From Chryseobacterium shigense (GTDB taxonomy: Bacteria; Bacteroidota; Bacteroidia; Flavobacteriales; Weeksellaceae), in contig NZ_JACHLC010000008.1 of NCBI RefSeq assembly GCF_014207845.1, forward strand, positions 13,642-77,641: 64,000 bases of DNA, given 5' to 3'. This document shows, piece after piece, positions 34,937 through 42,289 of this stretch. A program made the translations under genes and the position numbers. Below the pieces are notes generated by a model. It was given only the letters and a program-made list of their open reading frames with translations. It was not told where the DNA came from and ran no database searches. How positions within the stretch are numbered: the stretch's first letter is position 1; each line of letters begins with the position of its first letter.

Positions 34937-35377
34937 TTAATTGCTGATCTTTATAGCATAAGAGGTTGTAACATACTTTGTAGCTTCATAAGACGAATTA
35001 CAGAGCATTCCCGAAAGCCGGTAATTTTTGTTTTTAGGAACCATTGTATAGCCAACTTTACCGGAGCCTATCGGAATTTTTTTAAAGAAGCCACTGCTGC
35101 TTACAGTAAGAACCATATTGCAGGGGGATTTGTTTTCCACTGAAATAGAAGTTCTCGGATTAGTAGGAGAGTCCTCATTGAGAAGGTCATTTAAAACGTC
35201 TGCAGTTTCAGGCTTATAGGTTTTAATAAGTTCCGCATATTCTCTTTCCGTACTCATTGCAGTACTTCCTCCTGTGCCGGGTATAGAAGGTGTTCTTGTT
35301 ACAGGATAATTGTTGTAGTTTACACTGCAACTCATGAGAATAAGTGAAATTCCGGAGAAAGCAAACAGCTTTTTCAT
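34937..35377 (-). CDS. Small lipoprotein of a four-member paralog family
   Basis: 146 residues with a lipoprotein signal (ISLILMSC, Cys about residue 17). The C-terminal 70 residues match three other proteins in the window: a K/NS-x-CNxVL strand (NKSPCNMVLTV), a central glycine-rich turn, and a C-terminal LCNSSYEATK. This copy is the shortest and keeps only the common domain. It lies 4 bases after the stop of the next paralog, so they are co-transcribed. The domain is one I cannot name with certainty; function unknown. Confidence 0.75.
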   Translation of the reverse strand: MKKLFAFSGISLILMSCSVNYNNYPVTRTPSIPGTGGSTAMSTEREYAELIKTYKPETADVLNDLLNEDSPTNPRTSISVENKSPCNMVLTVSSSGFFKKIPIGSGKVGYTMVPKNKNYRLSGMLCNSSYEATKYVTTSYAIKISN

Positions 35378-35381
35378 ACAG

Positions 35382-36080
35382 TTATTTTTTTGATCTTTTC
35401 TTTTTTGAAGATTTTACCGGTGCTTCTTCTTTTTGCGCTTTTGCCGCATCTTTATTTACCTCAGATTTAGGTGTGCCCGGATTTTCAATTACTACAAATA
35501 TACTTTTTTTTATGTCTTTTTGAGAGGTATATTTTACATCGCAAACATTACTGTTCAGGGTGTACGAACCTTTATTGAGGGTGACGAAATTTTCTCCGTG
35601 AGCCGGCACTGCCAGGTTGTAAAAATCTTTTCCTTCAATTCTCAGGACGAGATTGCAGTCCGAGTTATTTCTGAACAAAAGTACAGCTTCTTTTCCCGTA
35701 ATATCTTCATCAAACATAGCGTTCAGAAGTTTTACCGTTTTGTCTTTGTGCTGGTCAGAAGTTTCGGCAATAAGTTTTTTGAATTCTTCCGCATCACTGG
35801 AATTAGAATTCCTCATAAACCTGTTCGGGATATCAGTCATTACTGGCCTTGCCTCCATAGGTTTTGCCGTTTGGGCACCTTTTGTCCATGCAGAATTCTT
35901 TAAGGCAATGAGCTTAGGTTTTAGCACAATCTTTTTAGGGTCATCAGGATGCGCATTCTTGAGGTACTCTTCAATTTCCTTGATATTTGTGCTTTTTAAA
36001 ATGTCTTTGGTTTTTTTCTGCGCAGAAGCAGAACCTGAAGCAAGGATCAGGAAGAGGAGGGTCGTTAAAATTTTTTTCAT
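35382..36080 (-). CDS. Secreted protein of the same paralog family
   Basis: 232 residues from the ATG at 36080. Signal peptide MKKILTTLLFLILASGSASAQ, an N-terminal segment with ILKSTNIKEIEEYLKNAHPDDP, a linker, and the shared C-terminal domain at about 125-205 (NNSDCNLVLRIEG, YNLAVPAHGENF, LNKGSYTLNSNVCDVKYTSQK). It ends in a lysine-rich tail (KKKRSKK). The NAHPDDP segment is also in the 36875 paralog. Function unknown. Confidence 0.75.
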   Translation of the reverse strand: MKKILTTLLFLILASGSASAQKKTKDILKSTNIKEIEEYLKNAHPDDPKKIVLKPKLIALKNSAWTKGAQTAKPMEARPVMTDIPNRFMRNSNSSDAEEFKKLIAETSDQHKDKTVKLLNAMFDEDITGKEAVLLFRNNSDCNLVLRIEGKDFYNLAVPAHGENFVTLNKGSYTLNSNVCDVKYTSQKDIKKSIFVVIENPGTPKSEVNKDAAKAQKEEAPVKSSKKKRSKK

Positions 36081-36099
36081 CAATTTGTTTTTTATTTCA

Positions 36100-36777
36100 T
36101 CAGCTTATCCGGAATTTTATATAGGTTATAGTCTTTCCTTTAGCTGAGAAAAGTTCTTCATAATATGTTTTTATGTCTCTCAGGTGCTCCGTATTGGGAT
36201 CATATTCAGGAGCACCGTAAATGTCGTGGTGCGCGGTAATAATTTCATAGCCGGCACCCTGCAGATAGCCTAATGTATAGCCATGCAGGAATTCTGAATC
36301 CGTTTTCAGATGGATAATTCCACCAGGTTTCAAAAATTTTTTGTATCGTTCTAAAAAGTCAGGATGGGTAAGCCTGTGCTTCGTACGTTTGTATTTGATC
36401 TGAGGATCAGGGAACGTGATCCAGATTTCATCTACTTCATTTTCTGCAAAAAAATGATCTACAAGCTCAATCTGTGTTCTGAGAAATGCTACATTATTCA
36501 TTCCTTTTTCCACAGCTTCTTTAGCTCCGAACCAGAATCTGGCTCCTTTGATATCTATTCCTACGAAGTTTTTTTCAGGGAAAGTTTTTGCAAGTCCCAC
36601 AGAATATTCTCCTTTTCCACAACCCAGTTCCAGTACAATTGGATGGTCATTCTTAAAGAAATCTTTTCTCCAGTTTCCTTTAAGTGGAAAACCGTTTAAT
36701 GCATCTTCTCTTGTCGGTTGGATTACGTTTGGTAAAATCTTGTTTTCTGCGAATCTTGCTAATTTATTTTTGCCCAT
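36100..36777 (-). CDS. trmB: tRNA (guanine-N7-)-methyltransferase
   Basis: 225 residues from the ATG at 36777. The longer frame to 36810 is rejected because a TATTTTTG promoter box lies at 36799-36806 and family members start MGKNKLxRFAEN. The SAM-binding motif is LELGCGKGEYS near residues 50-60, followed by FVGIDIKG, and ITFPDPQIKYKRTKHRL near 120-136, typical of TrmB. It methylates G46 of tRNA. It sits inside the secreted-protein block, unrelated in function. Confidence 0.96.
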   Translation of the reverse strand: MGKNKLARFAENKILPNVIQPTREDALNGFPLKGNWRKDFFKNDHPIVLELGCGKGEYSVGLAKTFPEKNFVGIDIKGARFWFGAKEAVEKGMNNVAFLRTQIELVDHFFAENEVDEIWITFPDPQIKYKRTKHRLTHPDFLERYKKFLKPGGIIHLKTDSEFLHGYTLGYLQGAGYEIITAHHDIYGAPEYDPNTEHLRDIKTYYEELFSAKGKTITYIKFRIS

Positions 36778-36798
36778 CGAGTCATTTATAAAATCCCG

Positions 36799-36806
36799 CA
36801 AAAATA
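36799..36806 (-). promoter_or_regulatory. -7 promoter box of trmB
   Basis: Minus strand TATTTTTG, 21 bases before the ATG at 36777. Confidence 0.5.
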
Positions 36807-36874
36807 GCAAATTTTACATAGACTACCTTGTCTTTTGTACTTAAAAGACAGACCTGTGTGTATTTAAGAAAAGT

Positions 36875-37648
36875 TTACGGTGTTGCGGAACTTCCCAATG
36901 TAACCATAATAGCTTTTTCAATTGTTTTTTGAGAAGCATACTGGGCGCCGCAAACAAGACTGGTGAAAAGGTACTGCCCCTTATCTATAACAATTGTGCT
37001 GTCATCGTGAGCCGGAACTGCAAGCCTGTATTTAGTGGTTCCTACCCCTTCCATTCTTACGATGATATTACAGTCAGAATTATTTTTTATAAGGACTATA
37101 CTTACTTTACTGCTTGGATCGTTATCAAACAGTGAGTTTAATATTTTTACGGTTTTATTCTTGTGTTCAACTGGATTTTCAGCCATCAGCATATTAAACT
37201 CTTCTGCTTCCGCATTCGGAACGGCGGCATTGGCGGTTGTATTCACAACAAAAGTATTTTGAGAGGTACTTGGCGTATACACTACTGTAGATTGTTTTGC
37301 GGCAAGCTCTGCCTTGTATTTGGCAATCTGCTTTTGTTTGATGATGGCATTCATCTCATCAAAACTGATCTTTGTGGAAGGCCTTCTTTTCAGAAGGGCA
37401 AGCATTTCCTGCATATCTTTTACTTTCTGGTCGGCAGGGTGTGCCTCTTTGATGTACTGGGTCATCATTTCCATTACCCGGGGCTTCAGAACAGATCTTC
37501 GGGGATCATCAGGGTGTGCATCTCTGAGAAACGCATTGATCTCATAGATATTTTTACTTTTTAAAATATTGCTGTAGTCTTTCCCTCTTTTCTGGGCAGA
37601 CATATTAAAAAATAGTACAGAAACAAAAAGTAAAAGTAATTTTTTCAT
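36875..37648 (-). CDS. Secreted protein of the same paralog family, longest copy
   Basis: 257 residues from the ATG at 37648. Signal peptide MKKLLLLFVSVLFFNMSAQ, then ILKSKNIYEINAFLRDAHPDDP (like the 35382 paralog) and a second HPADQ repeat, a linker of about 60 residues rich in A, T and N, and the shared C-terminal domain (NNSDCNIIVRMEG, YRLAVPAHDDS, IDKGQYLFTSLVCGAQYASQK). Likely periplasmic or surface; function unknown. Confidence 0.75.
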   Translation of the reverse strand: MKKLLLLFVSVLFFNMSAQKRGKDYSNILKSKNIYEINAFLRDAHPDDPRRSVLKPRVMEMMTQYIKEAHPADQKVKDMQEMLALLKRRPSTKISFDEMNAIIKQKQIAKYKAELAAKQSTVVYTPSTSQNTFVVNTTANAAVPNAEAEEFNMLMAENPVEHKNKTVKILNSLFDNDPSSKVSIVLIKNNSDCNIIVRMEGVGTTKYRLAVPAHDDSTIVIDKGQYLFTSLVCGAQYASQKTIEKAIMVTLGSSATP

Positions 37649-37783
37649 TAACAATTATTAAGTTAAAAGCTGATATTCTTTTCTTAATTTGTGTTTTCTG
37701 CAATTAGTTTATTACAATAACGGAAATACTATTGTTTTTATTTTAATTCCCTAACTGGAAGATAAAATTAAGCATAATTTTAA

Positions 37784-37833
37784 ATAAAAAAAGAAATGTA
37801 CACTATAAAATTATCATTGACATACATTTCTTT
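37784..37833 (-). terminator. Terminator after the carboxypeptidase-regulatory-like gene
   Basis: A perfect 11-bp inverted repeat (AAAGAAATGTA and TACATTTCTTT, loop 22 bases) followed on the minus strand by T7. Confidence 0.65.
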
Positions 37834-37854
37834 GAAAGTTATATACTAAAGAGT

Positions 37855-38643
37855 CTATTTTACGATTTCCTGGAGGTTTGAAGTTTTAAGCCTTTTCTGG
37901 TAGATCGGCAGGTATTTTTCTATAGGAACTTTTATCGCTTCAAAATTACCGGACAGTACATAAGCTTCAATATTTTCAGAAGTATAAACAAACTGAAGGA
38001 AGTTGTCAACGAGGTTTTCCGGAATTTTGAACTTTGCAAAATAGTCCTTACCAAGATAATTTTTGATCTGTGTCACAGAATTATTCATTCTTTCATAAGC
38101 CATGTAGCGCTGTTTCTTCTTTCTGTCCCCCGAAAGGATATCATAGATACTTTCCAGGCTGAAAGTAAGTCCTCCATCCCTTAACCCTGCAACGGGAAGC
38201 TCAGGAGAAGTTCCGTCACCTTTTGGTTCAGGCAATCCTATTACTTTTTTAATGGCCAGCCCCTTGTCTTCTTTTCTTATGGAATTTACATCATACCTCA
38301 GATTTCCGGTAGGTTTAAACCTGTTCAGTACAATTTCCTGGATCTCGTAATAGGCAATTTTTAATTCAATTAGGTTCTTCTGTTCCATCATCTGGGGAGT
38401 AAGCTTCACGTCTTTCCGCTCTGTGACGATGGAAGTAAAACGGATGACATCTCCGGGAACTGCAGGAATATTATAAGTACCGTTGTAGTCCGTAAGCACT
38501 GTTTTCTGAGTATTCAGATTGGTTACGTAAACCTGGTTGAGATACAAGATTGAATTGTCTCTCAAAAATACCTCTCCGGAATAGGTCTGTGCATGGATTT
38601 TTGCCAGAAAAATCAGCAGCAAAAGGGTAATTAGCTTCTTCAT
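37855..38643 (-). CDS. Secreted carboxypeptidase-regulatory-like (CarboxypepD_reg) protein
   Basis: 262 residues. Signal peptide MKKLITLLLLIFLAKIHAQ followed by a TonB-receptor-plug-like regulatory fold (TYSGEVFLRDNSILYLNQVYVTN, TDYNGTYNIPAVPGD), about residues 20-110. The remaining 150 residues are charged and not recognised. Short carboxypeptidase-regulatory-like proteins are common in Flavobacteriales and their role is unknown. A TAATTTTG box lies 11 bases upstream. Confidence 0.8.
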   Translation of the reverse strand: MKKLITLLLLIFLAKIHAQTYSGEVFLRDNSILYLNQVYVTNLNTQKTVLTDYNGTYNIPAVPGDVIRFTSIVTERKDVKLTPQMMEQKNLIELKIAYYEIQEIVLNRFKPTGNLRYDVNSIRKEDKGLAIKKVIGLPEPKGDGTSPELPVAGLRDGGLTFSLESIYDILSGDRKKKQRYMAYERMNNSVTQIKNYLGKDYFAKFKIPENLVDNFLQFVYTSENIEAYVLSGNFEAIKVPIEKYLPIYQKRLKTSNLQEIVK

Positions 38644-38653
38644 ATAATTAGGG

Positions 38654-38661
38654 CAAAATTA
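38654..38661 (-). promoter_or_regulatory. -7 promoter box of the 37855 gene
   Basis: Minus strand TAATTTTG fits TAnnTTTG, 10 bases before the ATG at 38643. Confidence 0.5.
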
Positions 38662-38781
38662 CGTAGAAATACAGCAATTTATACCTATTTAGATAGTGAT
38701 TACAGGTTAAAGTTATATTAAACTTTAACATTAAACTGTTAATGAATGTTATAAATGAGATTTAAATGGAAAAACACAGTA

Positions 38782-41700
38782 TTATTTATGCTTTACCAGC
38801 AACCAGCTCGTATATTTTACAAAAGTGGAAGTGCCATATTCCGTCCAGGTGATAAAATACCAGTAAGTAGCCGTAGGTACAGGTCTTCCGCCCATTCTTC
38901 CATCCCATGTATATCGGTTGCTCGGGCTTCCCCTGAAAATTTCGGCTCCGTAGCGGTCAAATACTCTAAATTCCAGATTGGTATTGCTCATTAAAGCAGA
39001 ATAGTCTATTTCATCATTATGCCCGTCACCATTAGGAGTAATAGTATTGATCAGATTGATGATGGCAAACGGCTTACTGACTTCATCGCATAGTTTGGAG
39101 TCTCTCACAAAGACAATATGACTTCCTCTCGGTACATTATTGAATACGTTTGAGCTCTGCCAACTAACCCCATCCAGAGAGTACTCATAGGGAGGAGTTC
39201 CGCCACTTGCTCCAACAGTTACAGTAGATCCGTTAATTTCAATAGAAGCAATCATCGGAAGAGGAGCTTCTGTAACGGTAACAAATTGTTTGTAAACACA
39301 TCCGTTGAATGTAAGCTCTACCCAGTAACTACCCACAGGAACATTGGAAATGGAAGGAGAAGTATCCCCTGTGCTCCACAGGTATTTTTCAAATCCAGGG
39401 CCGGCATCCAGTTTAGTGGTAGCTTTTGGACAGATGATCTGGTCTTTTAAAATGTCAGATTTTTTAGGGGTTTTAATGGTGATTTTGATAGATCCTACCT
39501 CAGGGCAGACACCATTTTTCTCGAATCTGATATAATAAGTTTGTGTGCCTGTAACGTTGACTGTACTTAACAGGGCATTAATATTATTTTGAGCATCAGC
39601 TAAACTTCCGTGGAAAGTATATGTTACACCGGGATCTGCTGTAAACTGTGGAATAAACTGGGTGAGGTTTACTGTTTTTATTCCGTCAAGATCATCATCA
39701 CACATGCTTGTAACAACTGCTGGTGTCAGTAAAGTAATACGGGCTCCGATACTGAACTGTAAAGGCTTCACAACTACAGCGCAGCCATCAGGAGATTCCA
39801 CCCTGATGTAAATTGTGGTTGTTGCGGTATAACTCCAGTTGTTAGGGAGTGTATTGGCATTTCCGGCATTGGCATCGGTAAGAGTGGCGTAATATCTTAC
39901 GTTGGTAAAGTAACCGGGATTATTCAGCACGATGCCCGTTATATTGGATAGCATGACAGTAACTGTTCCGTCCATATTGTCATCACAGAAAGTCCCATTA
40001 TAATTATTCACTACAATAGCCAGATTGTATAATGAAAGGGTGATCTGGGCGATACTTTTACAACCCTGATTATTTTTTACCACAGCATATACAACCGTGC
40101 CGTCCGGTGCGGTATAAGCATTTATAGAAGTAATAAGTGCTCCCGGATTTTCTGTCTGGGCATCTGCTAAAGTAGGGTAGTACGTAATGGTTACAGGTGA
40201 GTTATTGGTTACATTGGCGGAAGTAAGATTAAAGGTTCCCTGCCCGTTGATATTACAGGCATGCAATGTAACATTGGTCACGGTAAGGGCAAGAACATTC
40301 ACGGTGACAGTTACTGTTTCACAATCCGGAAAAACGGGATCATTTCCACAGAAAGTATAGGTAAAAGTATCTGTTCCGGTAGTTCCGGGATTATTGACTG
40401 TATACGTGATAGCACCAGTCACAGGATCAATTACTGCAGTTCCCAACGTAGGAGGGGTGAGGATGGCAACCGTAGAAGGTACAGGCGTCTGGGGAGAGGT
40501 GCTGAATGTAGGAGTTATGGTCTGTGAGCTGCATACATTATACATTGATGTCGTCAGTTTTGTACAGTTCAGTACCTTAACCTGTTCCGTTACCAAAGCA
40601 CCGCATCTGCCCATAGTTACTGAGCAGGTATAATATCCGGACTGCGTAGGGCTGATAGATGACCCTGTAGCCCCCGGAATAAGATTTCCATTCACATACC
40701 ACTGATAAGTGTCATAAATTACAGGATCTACCGTAAGTACAATTCCCGGAGCACAGGTTCCTCCCGATCTTAAAATAACGGGCTGCGTAGGAAAGCCGGC
40801 GAAGAAACCTCCGTATCCTACCGCATTACTTCCCGCATTAATTCCTGCGGTAATTGCTTTGTCAGAAATCACAGTGATGGTCCCTGTTACATTAGGTATG
40901 CCGTAGGTAACCCAATTGTTGGTTCCTGTCATGTTGAATGGACCCGTTGTGGCAGGTGGAACAGCTCCGTTTACTGTAACGGTGGCGCCCCTTTCCGTAA
41001 TAAGATTCAGCTTTGTCGGGATATTAAGAATTCCTGAAGGGTTAGCAGTGGAATGAACAAAATTTTCATCAATAAAACCCAATTCATTGATCTGTTTTGG
41101 GAGATAGCAGTTCAGTGCCGGAATAAAATTGAATCCGCCGGTTGCTACTTCACTTCCTGAAACGGAATCTCCCGCAAGAACCTGGTAGACGTAGGCATTT
41201 TTTGATGTTTTAAGGTAAAGGTTATAATGTGAGGTTCCCTGTAGCTTATATTTTGTATTCGGAATGATAAAATATTGGCCTGCATTTAAAGTGGCAAGCG
41301 GAGGAATTTCATCATTAACAAAGATCTGGGTATTGTCTTCGGTAGCAATTACTATGGCTCCTTCCATACTGGATCCTACGCTGCCGTTTCCCTTTACGAG
41401 GGCAAACTCGCTTCCAAGTCTTTCAACAGGAACAGCCTGATCCATTAAGATGTCAGAGCTTGAAGGGAAATTTCCAGCATACTGGCCGTTGAAATTTCCA
41501 TTGGTAACGTTCACAGGTTTATTGGCCGTAATTTTAGCCCCGATGAAGCCGTCAGTATTGGTGGTACCGGAGCCGTCTATAATATAGGATTGTCCCTTGT
41601 TAAGAGTAAAAGTCATTGTGGGATTGGTAACCCCGGTAGTTCCGTTTGAAAACTGTACTGTTGGTTTATAACCGCTTACTGTAACCGTTGTATTGTCCTC

Positions 41701-42174
41701 GGTGGCAAGAACGCTGGCCATGAAGTTTAAGATGGGATTCACAACTGCTATGGGTGCATTGGCCACATAAAAGTTTTTTCCTGTAGAAGGTATACCTTTC
41801 GAAGTTATGATCTCCGCATGATTGAATACGGAAAATCTCAGATTGGCATAAAAAGGGAATTCTGCCTGCAGATATAATCCTTTCGTGGTAGGAGTGAACA
41901 TATCTGCCTGAAGGGTAGTAATAATGTATTTTCTGAGTACATCAAATTTCTGGGGATTATTTTTACTGATGGTTACTGTACCGATAAGAACATTGTCGCT
42001 GTAAATGTTTACAGGGAAAGGAGTTGTTCTGTTGGTAGATAAGTATAATTTCTGATAAGGATTGGGGCTTGCACTTCTATCCATCATTGGTGCGAACCAA
42101 TGTTCCCTGTCCAACTGAGCGAAGGAATAGGTGAAAAAGAAAAGTATAAACAAAAAAGATAAAATTTTTTTCAT
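38782..42174 (-). CDS. Giant IgGFc-binding-like T9SS type B protein, copy A
   Basis: 1130 residues. Signal peptide MKKILSFLFILFFFTYSFAQ, then DREHWFAPM, the hallmark start of this family. Residues about 30-480 form an IgGFc-binding-like N-terminal region (MDQAVPVERLGSEFALVKGNG, ATEDNTQIFVND). An Ig/PKD-like module follows (VDPVIYDTYQWYVNGNLIPGA), then a cadherin-like repeat (GTAVIDPVTGAITYTV) and two FCDD/MCDD repeats missing from copies B and C, the segment TKLDAGPGFEKYLWSTGDT, and a T9SS type B tail from about 1035 (INTITPNGDGHNDEIDY, FRVFDRYGAEIF, GTSTFVKYTSWLLV). Predicted cell-surface adhesin. Confidence 0.9.
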   Translation of the reverse strand: MKKILSFLFILFFFTYSFAQLDREHWFAPMMDRSASPNPYQKLYLSTNRTTPFPVNIYSDNVLIGTVTISKNNPQKFDVLRKYIITTLQADMFTPTTKGLYLQAEFPFYANLRFSVFNHAEIITSKGIPSTGKNFYVANAPIAVVNPILNFMASVLATEDNTTVTVSGYKPTVQFSNGTTGVTNPTMTFTLNKGQSYIIDGSGTTNTDGFIGAKITANKPVNVTNGNFNGQYAGNFPSSSDILMDQAVPVERLGSEFALVKGNGSVGSSMEGAIVIATEDNTQIFVNDEIPPLATLNAGQYFIIPNTKYKLQGTSHYNLYLKTSKNAYVYQVLAGDSVSGSEVATGGFNFIPALNCYLPKQINELGFIDENFVHSTANPSGILNIPTKLNLITERGATVTVNGAVPPATTGPFNMTGTNNWVTYGIPNVTGTITVISDKAITAGINAGSNAVGYGGFFAGFPTQPVILRSGGTCAPGIVLTVDPVIYDTYQWYVNGNLIPGATGSSISPTQSGYYTCSVTMGRCGALVTEQVKVLNCTKLTTSMYNVCSSQTITPTFSTSPQTPVPSTVAILTPPTLGTAVIDPVTGAITYTVNNPGTTGTDTFTYTFCGNDPVFPDCETVTVTVNVLALTVTNVTLHACNINGQGTFNLTSANVTNNSPVTITYYPTLADAQTENPGALITSINAYTAPDGTVVYAVVKNNQGCKSIAQITLSLYNLAIVVNNYNGTFCDDNMDGTVTVMLSNITGIVLNNPGYFTNVRYYATLTDANAGNANTLPNNWSYTATTTIYIRVESPDGCAVVVKPLQFSIGARITLLTPAVVTSMCDDDLDGIKTVNLTQFIPQFTADPGVTYTFHGSLADAQNNINALLSTVNVTGTQTYYIRFEKNGVCPEVGSIKITIKTPKKSDILKDQIICPKATTKLDAGPGFEKYLWSTGDTSPSISNVPVGSYWVELTFNGCVYKQFVTVTEAPLPMIASIEINGSTVTVGASGGTPPYEYSLDGVSWQSSNVFNNVPRGSHIVFVRDSKLCDEVSKPFAIINLINTITPNGDGHNDEIDYSALMSNTNLEFRVFDRYGAEIFRGSPSNRYTWDGRMGGRPVPTATYWYFITWTEYGTSTFVKYTSWLLVKHK

Positions 42175-42194
42175 TCAGTGGGGAGGGTTTAACA

Positions 42195-42202
42195 CAAATT
42201 TA
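42195..42202 (-). promoter_or_regulatory. -7 promoter box of copy A
   Basis: Minus strand TAAATTTG, 20 bases before the ATG at 42174. Confidence 0.5.
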
Positions 42203-42240
42203 ATAATAAAATGGATTTATACCTCGAAAAAGTAATAAAA

Positions 42241-42266
42241 AAACCGCAGTACTGAAACTGCGGTTT
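42241..42266 (-). terminator. Terminator after copy B
   Basis: AAACCGCAGT pairs with AACTGCGGTTT around a short loop, T-rich on the minus strand. Confidence 0.8.
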
Positions 42267-42289
42267 AAAAAGCTGTATTTTTTCAGAGA

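Noticed and set aside
35433-36147. 156- and 164-codon plus-strand frames
   Set aside because: Antisense to the secreted paralog gene and trmB, with no recognisable domain.
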